In this document: piece after piece, positions 1 to 7,587 of the stretch
How the letters are laid out: every line of letters starts with the position of its first letter
Position numbering within the stretch: position 1 is the stretch's first letter
Notes under the pieces: generated by a model
What the model was told of the DNA's origin: nothing
What the model saw: only the letters and a program-made list of their open reading frames with translations
Databases searched by the model: none
NCBI GenBank assembly: GCA_031371195.1
Contig: JANMJD010000179.1
Span: 1-37,278 of the forward strand
DNA length: 37,278 nucleotides
Direction: 5' to 3'
DNA from: JANMJD01 sp031371195
GTDB taxonomy: Bacteria; Actinomycetota; Acidimicrobiia; Acidimicrobiales; Ilumatobacteraceae
Program-made: the position numbers and the translations under genes

Positions 1-698
1 CGACCCTGCGCGAGTCGATCCATGTGATCCGCGAACTGGCCAACGGTCGTTCTGTCGACTACAACGGCTCCCACCTCCGGTTTCCTTGGGCTGGTTCGAG
101 CCGAGCGGAGGTGTGGGTGGCGGCCTACGGCCCCAAGGCACTCGCCCTCACCGGCGAGGTCGGCGACGGGTTCATCCTGCAGCTCGCCGACCCGTCGATC
201 GCCGAGTGGACCATCGCTGCGGTCCGCACGGCGGCGGCCGACGCCGGGCGCGACCCGGCCGACATCAAGATCTGTGTCGCCGCTCCGGCCTACGTCACCG
301 ACGGCAGCGACGCCGGTCTGGCCCACGGGCGCGAGCAGTGCCGATGGTTCGGAGGGATGGTCGGTAACCATGTGGCCGACATCGTCGACCGCTACGGGGC
401 GGATGCGCCGGTTCCGGCTGCGCTGACCGACTACATCGCCGGCCGCCAGGGCTACGACTACAACGAGCACGGTCAAGCGGGAAACACGCATACGTCGTTC
501 GTGCCCGACGAGATCGTCGACCGCTTCTGCATCGTCGGGCCGCCCGAAGCACATGTCGAGCGATTGAACACCTTGCGCGAACTGGGGGTCGACCAGTTTT
601 CCGTGTACCTCCAGCACGACGACATGGACGGAACCCTGGCAGCGTATGGCAACCGGGTGATCCCGGCGATCGCCGAGACCGTTCGAGCAAAGGACTGA
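1..698 (+). CDS. LLM-class F420-dependent oxidoreductase, CPS_4043/TIGR03842-like (5' end missing)
   Basis: This is the C-terminal two thirds of a luciferase-like (TIM-barrel) oxidoreductase; the frame is open to the left window edge (first full codon at base 3), so the true start lies outside. Residues such as WVAAYGPKAL and GEVGDGFILQ match the barrel segment that in F420-dependent LLM enzymes contacts the deazaflavin. The C-terminal part (FCIVGPPEAHVERL, then GVDQFSVYL) is the usual end of this family. In the family the protein transfers hydride between F420 and an unknown substrate. Members of this subgroup are often found beside hydantoinase/dihydropyrimidinase-type genes and NMT1-type ABC importers, and here an importer and an M20 amidohydrolase follow directly. 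Family assignment is firm; the subgroup and a role in ureide or pyrimidine catabolism are inferred from context. It ends 6 bases before the next gene, so it is probably the first visible gene of the operon. Confidence 0.85.
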   Translation, partial: TLRESIHVIRELANGRSVDYNGSHLRFPWAGSSRAEVWVAAYGPKALALTGEVGDGFILQLADPSIAEWTIAAVRTAAADAGRDPADIKICVAAPAYVTDGSDAGLAHGREQCRWFGGMVGNHVADIVDRYGADAPVPAALTDYIAGRQGYDYNEHGQAGNTHTSFVPDEIVDRFCIVGPPEAHVERLNTLRELGVDQFSVYLQHDDMDGTLAAYGNRVIPAIAETVRAKD

Positions 699-704
699 CA
701 CCAC

Positions 705-1598
705 GTGGTAACCGGGGGAGGCACGACGACCACGGCACGGCTGCGCCGCGTCGCCATGTTCATCACCTCGCTGATCGCCGTGGCCGTCGTATGGGAGCTG
801 TACAAGGCGGTCGGCCCGGCCGACGGTGGCTCGATACTCGGCTGGAACATCGTCCCGCGCACCAACGACCATGCCATGCCCCATGTCTGGGACATGCTGC
901 GCCGCTACGGCCGTCCCGAGGTTCGCGGCAACGATCGCCGGATCTGGCGGGTGGTGCTCGCCGGGTGTTGGTTCTCGTTCCGCCTGGCCCTGGTCGGGTT
1001 CTCGATCGGCGTCGTCGTCGGCCTCGTCTTGGCCGTCGTGATGACTCGCTTCAAGGTCGTCGAGCGAGGTCTGTTGCCGCTGTTGGTGATCTCGCAGACC
1101 GTTCCGTTGATCGCACTTGTGCCGCTGGTCGCCAGCTGGGGCGGCAAGTTGCACATCGGTGAATGGTCGTGGCCGCGGTGGATGTCGGTGGCCGTATTCG
1201 GGGGATTCCTGTCGTTTTTCCCGGTCTCGATCGGTGGGTTGAAGGGTCTCTCGTCTCCGCCGGCCGCCGCGCTGGAGTTGATGCAGAGTTATGCCGCATC
1301 GTGGCGACAAACCCTGGTCAAGCTGCGCTTTCCTGCGGCGATGCCGTTCATCGTCCCGGCGTTGAAGCTGGCTGCATCGGGAGCCGTCGTCGGGGTGGTC
1401 GTCGCCGAGATCTCCGCCGGACTAAAAGGCGGCGTCGGCCGCCTGATCATCGAGTACGCCCGCGAGGCGACCGCCGACCCGGCCAAGGTGTTCACTGCCG
1501 TGTTCGGCGCGGCCGCCATCGGCCTGGCAATGGCCGGACTGGTAGTGATGTTCGACCTGTACGCCAACCGAAATCGTCCGAGGGAGATCACGACGTGA
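705..1598 (+). CDS. ABC transporter permease (SsuC/ThiX type)
   Basis: This is an inner-membrane permease of the nitrate/sulfonate/pyrimidine-precursor class of importers. The 297-residue product has an N-terminal membrane segment at about residues 17-33 and a membrane core from about residue 85 (FRLALVGFSIGVVVGLVLAVV). The EAA-type cytoplasmic loop that docks on the ATPase is around ELMQSYAASWRQTLVKLRFP, and the final membrane helix is near the C terminus (VFGAAAIGLAMAGLVVMF). The GTG start follows the upstream stop by 6 bases, with a weak AAGGA-like ribosome site; an ATG 51 bases further in is possible. Its 3' end overlaps the ATPase gene by 4 bases (GTGA), which indicates translational coupling. 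Together with the second permease it probably forms a heterodimeric channel. Confidence 0.9.
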   Translation: MVTGGGTTTTARLRRVAMFITSLIAVAVVWELYKAVGPADGGSILGWNIVPRTNDHAMPHVWDMLRRYGRPEVRGNDRRIWRVVLAGCWFSFRLALVGFSIGVVVGLVLAVVMTRFKVVERGLLPLLVISQTVPLIALVPLVASWGGKLHIGEWSWPRWMSVAVFGGFLSFFPVSIGGLKGLSSPPAAALELMQSYAASWRQTLVKLRFPAAMPFIVPALKLAASGAVVGVVVAEISAGLKGGVGRLIIEYAREATADPAKVFTAVFGAAAIGLAMAGLVVMFDLYANRNRPREITT

Positions 1599-2395
1599 GT
1601 GCGGTCGACATTTCGTCGCTGAGCAAGGTGTTCAACGCCGGTTCCCCGGCGCAGGTCGACGCGCTGATCGACATCGATCTACGCGTCGACGTGGGGGAAT
1701 TCGTCTCGTTGATCGGGCCGTCGGGCTGTGGGAAATCGACGCTGCTGCGTCTGATCGGGAATCTGATCGACCCGACCGGCGGCACGGTGACCGTCAATGG
1801 CAAGACCGCCCGCCAGGCCCGCCTCGATCAGGACTACGGCATGGCCTTCCAACAGGCCGGCCTCTTCGAGTGGCGATCGGTGGCCAAGAACATCGAGCTG
1901 CCGTTGGAACTGAAGGGGTGGGACACCGCCAAGCGCCGCGCCCGGGCCACGGAGATGTTGCAGCTCGTCAAGCTGCCGGAGTTCGCCGACCATCAACCCT
2001 GGCAGCTCTCGGGCGGGATGCAGCAGCGCATCGCCATCGCCCGGGCGTTGGCGGCCCATCCGCCGCTGCTGTTGATGGACGAGCCGTTCGGCGCGCTCGA
2101 CGAAATGACCCGTGAGCACATGCAGGCCGAATTGTTGCGCATCTGTGCCGAGACCGGCACGACCGTCATTTTCGTGACCCACTCGATCCCCGAGGCCGTC
2201 TATCTGTCGGATCGTGTGGTGGTGATGTCGCCCCGTCCCGGGCGGATCACGAAGATCGTCGATGTAGATCTGGGCGGCTCACGCACCGAGGACACCCGCG
2301 AGGACGCGGCGTTCTTCGCCAAGATCACCGAGGTCCGCGAGGCTCTGCGCGGCATCGACATGACTGCCCACGTGATGGGGGTCGACAACCGATGA
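1595..2395 (+). CDS. ABC transporter ATP-binding protein (SsuB/TauB/ThiZ type)
   Basis: This is the cytoplasmic ATPase that powers the flanking permeases. The 266-residue product carries Walker A (GPSGCGKST), a Q-loop (MAFQQAGLFEW), the signature LSGGMQQR, Walker B LLLMDEP followed by FGALDE, and the H-loop histidine in FVTHSIPEA. This is the canonical nitrate/taurine-type ATPase set. The GTG start is chosen because it overlaps the upstream stop in a GTGA and the protein then begins with the usual short strand before the nucleotide-binding fold; the frame is open further upstream, but that would overlap the permease. The 3' end overlaps the second permease by 4 bases (ATGA). Position between two permease genes supports one ATPase homodimer serving a heterodimeric channel. 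Confidence 0.93.
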   Translation: MSAVDISSLSKVFNAGSPAQVDALIDIDLRVDVGEFVSLIGPSGCGKSTLLRLIGNLIDPTGGTVTVNGKTARQARLDQDYGMAFQQAGLFEWRSVAKNIELPLELKGWDTAKRRARATEMLQLVKLPEFADHQPWQLSGGMQQRIAIARALAAHPPLLLMDEPFGALDEMTREHMQAELLRICAETGTTVIFVTHSIPEAVYLSDRVVVMSPRPGRITKIVDVDLGGSRTEDTREDAAFFAKITEVREALRGIDMTAHVMGVDNR

Positions 2396-3222
2396 TCGCG
2401 GCGTCCGCCAATCGCTCGTACCTCAACGTGGGGCGGCTGAACCCAGCTCGGATCATCCCTTCGATTCTGTTCGGCGTCGGCTTCCTGGCCGTGTGGGAGG
2501 GGGCGGTGAAGCTGTTCAATTGGAAGCCGTACTTTCTCGCTCCGCCGACCAAGGTTTGGGAGCAGTTCACCAACAACTTCACGATCATCCGCAAGGCGGC
2601 CGTGATCACCGGCTCGAATGCGTTGATCGGCCTGATCATCGGGACCGCCCTGGGCGTGGCGATGAGCTTCGTCGTGCGTCGATTCCGCCTGGTCAACGAG
2701 CTGATCACCCCCCTCGCCGTGGCGCTCAACGCTGTGCCGATCTTCGTGCTCGTGGCGGTTTTCAACAACATGTTCGCCATCACCAGCGAGGTGCCCAGGC
2801 GGCTGATGGTGACGGTGATCGTCTACTTCATCGTGCTGGTCAACGTGGCCAAAGGCCTGACGCAGATCAGCGCCACCCACCTGGAGTTGATGCGTTCATA
2901 TGCGGCGTCGGAGTCGGCGATCATGCGCAAACTGCGCATCCCCAACGCCGTGCCGTACCTGTTTACCGCACTGCGCATCGCCGCGCCGGCGGCGGTGATC
3001 ACGGCCATCGTGTCGGAGTACTTTGGGGGCTCCCAGAACGGTCTGGGGTACAAGATCACCTCCAACATGTCGAGTTCGAAGAACGCCCTCGGGATGGCGT
3101 GCGTGCTGGCCGCATGCATTGTCGGGTTGGCGTTCTACCTGGTCTCCAGCCTGCTGGAGGGCGTCGCCACACCTGGCGGCGCCGTGCAAGGGGCGAAGTC
3201 GGCCGGTCCACCCGGTCGCTGA
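2392..3222 (+). CDS. ABC transporter permease, second subunit
   Basis: The 276-residue inner-membrane protein is paralogous to the first permease. It shows hydrophobic helices near residues 20-40, 65-90, 105-130 and 135-155. An EAA-like loop reads THLELMRSYAASESAIMRKLRIPNAVP, closely parallel to ELMQSYAASWRQTL in the first subunit. The C-terminal helix is VLAACIVGLAFYLVSSLL. The start is fixed by the ATGA overlap with the ATPase gene. Two permeases, one ATPase and one binding lipoprotein together make a full NMT1/THI5-type importer. The substrate cannot be read from sequence; neighbouring catabolic genes suggest a ureide, hydantoin or pyrimidine-like compound. Confidence 0.9.
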   Translation: MIAASANRSYLNVGRLNPARIIPSILFGVGFLAVWEGAVKLFNWKPYFLAPPTKVWEQFTNNFTIIRKAAVITGSNALIGLIIGTALGVAMSFVVRRFRLVNELITPLAVALNAVPIFVLVAVFNNMFAITSEVPRRLMVTVIVYFIVLVNVAKGLTQISATHLELMRSYAASESAIMRKLRIPNAVPYLFTALRIAAPAAVITAIVSEYFGGSQNGLGYKITSNMSSSKNALGMACVLAACIVGLAFYLVSSLLEGVATPGGAVQGAKSAGPPGR

Positions 3223-3265
3223 GCCATCCAACGAATGGGCGAGAGCCCGAAGGGGAGGAAACTCA

Positions 3266-4537
3266 ATGAAGCATCGTCGAACCATCACGGTCGGGGCGTT
3301 CACCGCCCTGACCCTCGTTGCCGCCGCGTGCGGCAGCAGTTCCACGAAGGACCAAGCGGCCTCCGACGTCACCACTGCGGCCACGTCGGCGGCGACCGAG
3401 GCCGCTGCAGTCACCGAGGCGGCATCCGCGACCGAGGCACCCGCTGCGACCGAGGCCGCGTCGGCCACTGACGCTGCGGGTGGCACGTCGACCGCGTGCG
3501 CCAAGTCCGACAAGGTCAAATTGCAGCTGCAGTGGTTCATCCAGGCCCAGTTCGCCGGCTACTTCGCCGCTCAGGACCAGAAGTTCTACAACGACATGTG
3601 TATGGAGGTCGAGATCGTCGAGGGTGGTGTCGACATCGTCCCGCAACAGCAACTCGCCGACGGCGCCGTCGACTTCGCCCTGTCGTGGGTGCCCAAGGCC
3701 CTCGCCAGCCGCGAGGCGGGTGCCGACATCGTCGACATCGCCCAGGTGTTCCAGCGGTCAGGCACGTTGCAGGTGTCGTTCAAGGACAAGAACATCACCA
3801 AGGGCGCAGACTTCAAGGGCAAGAAGATCGGTAACTGGGGCTTCGGCAACGAGTACGAGGTGTTCGCCGCTCTGACCAAGGCCGGTCTCGACCCGGCCGC
3901 CGATGTCACCCTGGTCCAGCAGCAGTTCGACATGGCCGCCCTCCTCGACGGCAGCATCGATGCCGCCGAGGCGATGACCTACAACGAATATGCCCAGGTG
4001 CTCGAGGCCAAGAACCCGGCCACCGGAGCGCTGTACACGGCTTCCGACTTCAACGCCGTCTCGTATGAGACCGAGGGTGTCGGCATGTTGCAGGACGCCA
4101 TTTGGGCCGACGGCAAAAAGCTGAAGAGCGATCCGGCGTACCAGGATCTCGCCACCCGCTTCGTCGCCGCCTCGCTCAAGGGTTGGGCATACTGCCGCGA
4201 CAACGCCCAGGCGTGTGCCGACATCGTCGTTGCGAAGGGCTCGAAGCTCGGGGCCAGCCACCAGCTGTGGCAGATGAACGAGATCAACAAGCTCATCTGG
4301 CCGTCGGCCAACGGCGCAGGCATGATCGACTCGGCCGCGTGGGATCGCACCGCGAAGATCGCCCAGGAGACCAAGAACCTCGACGGCGCCACCGTGTTGA
4401 CGAAGGCTCCCGATGCCGACGCGTCGACGAACGAGATCGTCAAGGCTGCGCTGTCGACTCTCGACGCCGAAGGCATCGACACCAAGGGTGCCGGCTACAA
4501 GCCGGCCACGGTGACCCTGAACGAGGCGGGAGCTTGA
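3266..4537 (+). CDS. NMT1/THI5-family substrate-binding lipoprotein of the ABC importer
   Basis: This is an extracytoplasmic solute receptor that delivers ligand to the two permeases. The 423-residue precursor has a basic start (MKHRR), a hydrophobic stretch and a lipobox-like site ending AAAC at about residue 22, so it should be lipid-anchored. A low-complexity Ala/Thr/Glu linker of about 50 residues with repeated TEAA units follows. The mature domain opens with LQLQWFIQAQFAGYFAAQD, the hallmark of NMT1/THI5 (ThiY, RibY, SsuA-like) proteins, and continues with GNWGFGNEYEVFAAL. The ATG is preceded by a strong AGGGGAGG ribosome site 7 bases upstream; the frame is open further upstream, but that part overlaps the permease in another frame. 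It lies 43 bases after the permease, consistent with boosted independent translation of the binding protein. Confidence 0.92.
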   Translation: MKHRRTITVGAFTALTLVAAACGSSSTKDQAASDVTTAATSAATEAAAVTEAASATEAPAATEAASATDAAGGTSTACAKSDKVKLQLQWFIQAQFAGYFAAQDQKFYNDMCMEVEIVEGGVDIVPQQQLADGAVDFALSWVPKALASREAGADIVDIAQVFQRSGTLQVSFKDKNITKGADFKGKKIGNWGFGNEYEVFAALTKAGLDPAADVTLVQQQFDMAALLDGSIDAAEAMTYNEYAQVLEAKNPATGALYTASDFNAVSYETEGVGMLQDAIWADGKKLKSDPAYQDLATRFVAASLKGWAYCRDNAQACADIVVAKGSKLGASHQLWQMNEINKLIWPSANGAGMIDSAAWDRTAKIAQETKNLDGATVLTKAPDADASTNEIVKAALSTLDAEGIDTKGAGYKPATVTLNEAGA

Positions 4538-4538
4538 T

Positions 4539-4568
4539 TCAAGGGGGGAAGGAGACCTTCCCCCTTGA
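4539..4568 (+). terminator. Stem-loop just after the binding-protein gene
   Basis: Starting one base after the TGA stop there is a near-perfect inverted repeat: TCAAGGGGGGAAGG, loop AGA, then CCTTCCCCCTTGA, a 13-bp stem with a single bulged G. No T-run follows (next bases GATCCCC), so a classical intrinsic terminator is not proven. It could be a U-less terminator or a stabilising 3' hairpin that gives the binding-protein mRNA segment higher abundance than the downstream amidohydrolase. Confidence 0.55.
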
Positions 4569-4706
4569 GATCCCCTCATCACGCGCCGGTCAGGTTCGTG
4601 ACGATTGGACCGGCGGAGCCGGATCGAATCGGGTTCAATAGTGCGAGGGTCGGGCCCTGACGGGGTTCGGCCCTCGCCGGTTTCGTCTTCTTGGTGGAGG
4701 TTTGTT

Positions 4707-5933
4707 GTGTACGACCCGGATCGGGTGATTTTGGATCTTGAGGAGTTGGCGGCGCGGACCGGGGGAGTGGAGGGGTCGCGGCGGTTGGCGTGGACGGCGG
4801 AGTGGATCGAGGCGCGGGCGTTCTTCCGGGAGGCACTGGCGGGTTTGCCGGTCGAGATCGAGACGGACGAGGCGGGGAATCTATGGGCCTACCTGCGGGG
4901 ATCCCGTCCCGAGATGTTGGTGGTCGGGTCGCATCTCGACTCGGTGCCCAAGGGTGGCTGGCTCGATGGTGCGCTCGGGGTGATGGCCGGGGTCGAACTT
5001 CTCCGCTCGCTCGCGGCCGAGGGTGTGCCGTCGTGCACGGTCGCCGTGGTCGACTGGGCCGACGAGGAGGGTGCCCGCTTCGGACGTTCGCTGTTCGGCT
5101 CCGCCGCCACGGTTGGCACGCTCGACATTGCCCGTCTGCGCGAGCTTGTCGACAAGGAGGGCAACCGTCTGCCCGAGGTAGTTGGCGAGCATGGGGTCGA
5201 TCTCGACAATCTCGACGGTTGTCAGCGCCGCCTGGCCGACGCCAAGGCGTACATCGAGGTGCATATCGAGCAGGGCCCGGTGTTGGAGCGGCTGGGTCGG
5301 GGCATCTGTACCGTCACCGGAACCGTTGGCATCGAGCGCGAGCGGATCACCTTCATCGGCCAGGCTGCCCATGCCGGCACGATGCCGATGGAAATGCGCC
5401 GGGACTCGTTCCGCGCCGCCTCCCGCTTCGCCCTTGCGTTGGCCGGCGTCGCCGAGCGCTTCGACGGCGTCGCCACCGTCGGCCACGTGCAGTGCTGGCC
5501 CGGCGTGGTCACTGCGGTGCCGGGCGAGACCAGGATCACGATGGACATGCGCCATATCGACGAGGGCGACCTCGCCTCGATGTTCGCCGAGGCGAAGGAG
5601 GCCGCCCAGATGTCGGCGATGTCCGAGGGATGCCAAGTGAGCTTCGAGCACATCTTCCGCATCCCGCCGATGCCGTTCGACCCGGCTCTGCTCGCGGCAG
5701 CCCGTCGCGCCGTGAAGGACGTCGAGGGCCATGGCGTCGAGATTCCCTCCGGCGCGTTGCATGACGCATCTGAGGTGGCCCGGCAGATCCCGACAGTGAT
5801 GATCTTCTCGTCGTCGACGGCCGGCCTCTCCCACACCAAGGAGGAGGACACGCCCCGTGATCACCTGCGGATGGCCGCCGACGCTTTCAACCGCACGGTC
5901 CGCCAGGCGATGGAACTCGTCGCGTCCGGGTAG
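4707..5933 (+). CDS. Zn-dependent M20-family amidohydrolase (N-carbamoyl-amino-acid / allantoate amidohydrolase type)
   Basis: This enzyme would hydrolyse a ureido (N-carbamoyl) or allantoate-type substrate, releasing CO2 and ammonia. The 408-residue length is typical. Visible M20 metal-site motifs are GSHLDSVPKGGWLDGALGV (His and bridging Asp), DWADEEGARFGRSLFGS (Glu pair) and EVHIEQGPVLE. HAGTMPMEMRRD sits in the lid/dimerisation domain, and a late histidine occurs in AGLSHTKEED. GTG is taken as start because GGTGGAGG lies 6 bases upstream and the protein then begins at the conserved length; the frame is open about 100 bases further up without family similarity. It is separated from the importer by 169 bases including a hairpin, but orientation and function fit one catabolic unit. 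The exact substrate (beta-ureidopropionate, N-carbamoyl amino acid or allantoate) is not decidable from motifs. Confidence 0.9.
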   Translation: MYDPDRVILDLEELAARTGGVEGSRRLAWTAEWIEARAFFREALAGLPVEIETDEAGNLWAYLRGSRPEMLVVGSHLDSVPKGGWLDGALGVMAGVELLRSLAAEGVPSCTVAVVDWADEEGARFGRSLFGSAATVGTLDIARLRELVDKEGNRLPEVVGEHGVDLDNLDGCQRRLADAKAYIEVHIEQGPVLERLGRGICTVTGTVGIERERITFIGQAAHAGTMPMEMRRDSFRAASRFALALAGVAERFDGVATVGHVQCWPGVVTAVPGETRITMDMRHIDEGDLASMFAEAKEAAQMSAMSEGCQVSFEHIFRIPPMPFDPALLAAARRAVKDVEGHGVEIPSGALHDASEVARQIPTVMIFSSSTAGLSHTKEEDTPRDHLRMAADAFNRTVRQAMELVASG

Positions 5934-6129
5934 CCGCCCGATGGCAGCGGCCCGGGTATCGAGGACGGCGAGGCGGGTCTGACGTGTTCGTTCTGCGGTG
6001 CTGACCGACGAATATCGAACACGGATGGGCGCTCGGCGCCTTCGGCGCTCCACGTGAGCGCATATGGCCGGTCACCCGTGCCGACACGAACTCGGAACCG
6101 AACGTGTGCGGTGCACGCTCGGGCCCGCG

Positions 6130-7065
6130 TCAGGCGGTCGGGACGGCGTCGAGGACGGAACGCAGGGCCTGGGCGGCGCCGAGCAGCGCGGCGCTCTCGA
6201 ACGGGACGACGATCTTGGTGTTGTCGCTGTCGGCGAACTTGGCCAACGTCTCGAGTTGCAGGATGGCGATCAGCGACGGATCGGGGTTGGCGGTGCGGAT
6301 CGCCTGGTAGACGCTGGTGATCGCGTCGGCGCGACCCTGAGCCTCGAGGATGTAGGCCTCACGGTTGCCCTGGGCGCGCAGGATGGCCGATTCGCGTTCG
6401 CCCTCGGCGGCACGGATCGCCGCCTTCGCCGCGCCGTCGGCGATGTTGATCGCCGATTGCTGATTGCCTTCGGACTGCAGGATCTTGGCCCGCTTCTCCT
6501 GGTCGGCCTGCTTCTGTAGGGCGAGGGCCTCGAGGATCTTGGGCGGAGGAGTGATCTCGACGATCTCGATACGAGCAATGCGGATGCCCCACTTGTCGGT
6601 CACCGCCTCCATCTGCAACTGCACGTCGGTATTGATCCGCTCCCGCTCCGACAGCGCCTCGTCCAGCGAGAGCGTGCCGATCACCGACCGCAATGCCGTG
6701 CGGGCGAGGGCGTCGATGGCGATGTCGAAGTTGGCCACGCTGAACAGCGCCTGTTTGGCGTCGACGATCTGGGTGAAGATCGTGGCATTGACGGTGACCA
6801 CCACGTTGTCCTTGGTGATCACCTCCTGGCGGTCGCCGGGCACGGGGATCTCGCGCATGTCGACCTTCTGCAACGAGTCGATGAACGGGGCGATGATCAC
6901 CAGGCCCGGTTCGTGGGTCTTCTGATACTCGCCGAGCCGCTTGACCACGCCGACCTCGCCCTGCTGGACGATGTTGATCATCTTGCGCAGCATGAACAAC
7001 AGGACCACCACTACGAGGGCGAGCACGACCAACCCGACCACGGAAGAGGTGCCGAGGGCAATCAT
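6130..7065 (-). CDS. SPFH/stomatin-prohibitin family membrane protein
   Basis: The 311-residue protein has one N-terminal membrane helix (about residues 8-27, VVGLVVLALVVVVLLFML). The SPFH domain runs from about residue 30 (INIVQQGEVGVVKRLGEYQKT through ITPPPKILEAL). It is followed by an Ala/Glu/Arg-rich coiled coil (about 185-265) and a hydrophobic C-terminal end. Such proteins (QmcA/YbbK, paraslipin type) oligomerise in the inner membrane, organise membrane domains and affect protease activity. The ATG start is fixed by its 4-base ATGA overlap with the NfeD-like gene; a longer open frame upstream is out of family and overlaps that gene. Pairing with NfeD is the standard arrangement for this family. 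Confidence 0.92.
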   Translation of the reverse strand: MIALGTSSVVGLVVLALVVVVLLFMLRKMINIVQQGEVGVVKRLGEYQKTHEPGLVIIAPFIDSLQKVDMREIPVPGDRQEVITKDNVVVTVNATIFTQIVDAKQALFSVANFDIAIDALARTALRSVIGTLSLDEALSERERINTDVQLQMEAVTDKWGIRIARIEIVEITPPPKILEALALQKQADQEKRAKILQSEGNQQSAINIADGAAKAAIRAAEGERESAILRAQGNREAYILEAQGRADAITSVYQAIRTANPDPSLIAILQLETLAKFADSDNTKIVVPFESAALLGAAQALRSVLDAVPTA

Positions 7066-7511
7066 GAGAACTCCTTGCCGACGGCTCGCACCGTCAGGGT
7101 GGTGCCGACGACCCGGGTGACCACCACGGGTGTCGACGGTGGAATATGCGATCCGTCCTCGGTGACGGCCAACCACTTCTCGCCGAGCAGTCGAACATGT
7201 CCGACCACGTCGGAGCCGACGACATCGATCGACAGTCCTTGCGCATCGATGAGACCGCCGTGGACGCCACCGATGCGCACTCCCGGGCCACGCAGGGCGA
7301 AGGCCCGGCTGACATACGGGCGCACGGCGATGATGCCGATGGCGGCCACGACGACGGCCACCACGACCTGAAGGGCGACGGAGGTGGGCGAGGCTATGGC
7401 GACGATCGCTGCAGCACCGGCTCCGAGGGCCCCGAACATGGCGAAAAAGGCGAGGTGATGCAATTCCACCGCAAGCAGCCCGACGCTGATCACGACCCAC
7501 ATGATGGCCAA
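7062..7511 (-). CDS. NfeD-like membrane protein (short form)
   Basis: This is the short NfeD partner of the stomatin-like protein. About 150 residues: two or three hydrophobic helices in the first 65 residues (MWVVISVGLLAVELHHLAFF; VALQVVVAVVVAAIGIIAV), then a soluble OB-fold beta domain (LIDAQGLSIDVVGSDVVGHVRL, EKWLAVTEDGSHIPPSTPVVV, TLTVRAV). Start choice is uncertain. A TTG codon lies 8 bases after a GGAGG and is preferred; a GTG 9 bases upstream overlaps that ribosome site, and an ATG lies 9 bases downstream. The stop overlaps the SPFH start, so the two are translationally coupled. NfeD proteins are thought to bind the C terminus of SPFH partners; no serine-protease (ClpP-like) domain is present here, as expected for the short form. 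Confidence 0.85.
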   Translation of the reverse strand: MAIMWVVISVGLLAVELHHLAFFAMFGALGAGAAAIVAIASPTSVALQVVVAVVVAAIGIIAVRPYVSRAFALRGPGVRIGGVHGGLIDAQGLSIDVVGSDVVGHVRLLGEKWLAVTEDGSHIPPSTPVVVTRVVGTTLTVRAVGKEFS

Positions 7512-7587
7512 GGATGGCACCTCCGTGGCCGAGCGTATCGGGGTTTCTGCACTGCCGCGGATATGAGGGCAGGAGGTGACGTCCGGG

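Noticed and set aside
3237..3248. GGGC-GAGA-GCCC mini-hairpin before the binding-lipoprotein gene
   Set aside because: A four-base-pair stem is expected by chance; no riboswitch-like structure around it.
6000..6070. Small GCGCC / GGCGC hairpin between the convergent amidohydrolase and SPFH genes
   Set aside because: Only a 5-6 bp stem without a T-run on either strand; too common in such GC-rich DNA to call a terminator. The 196-base gap otherwise shows nothing.
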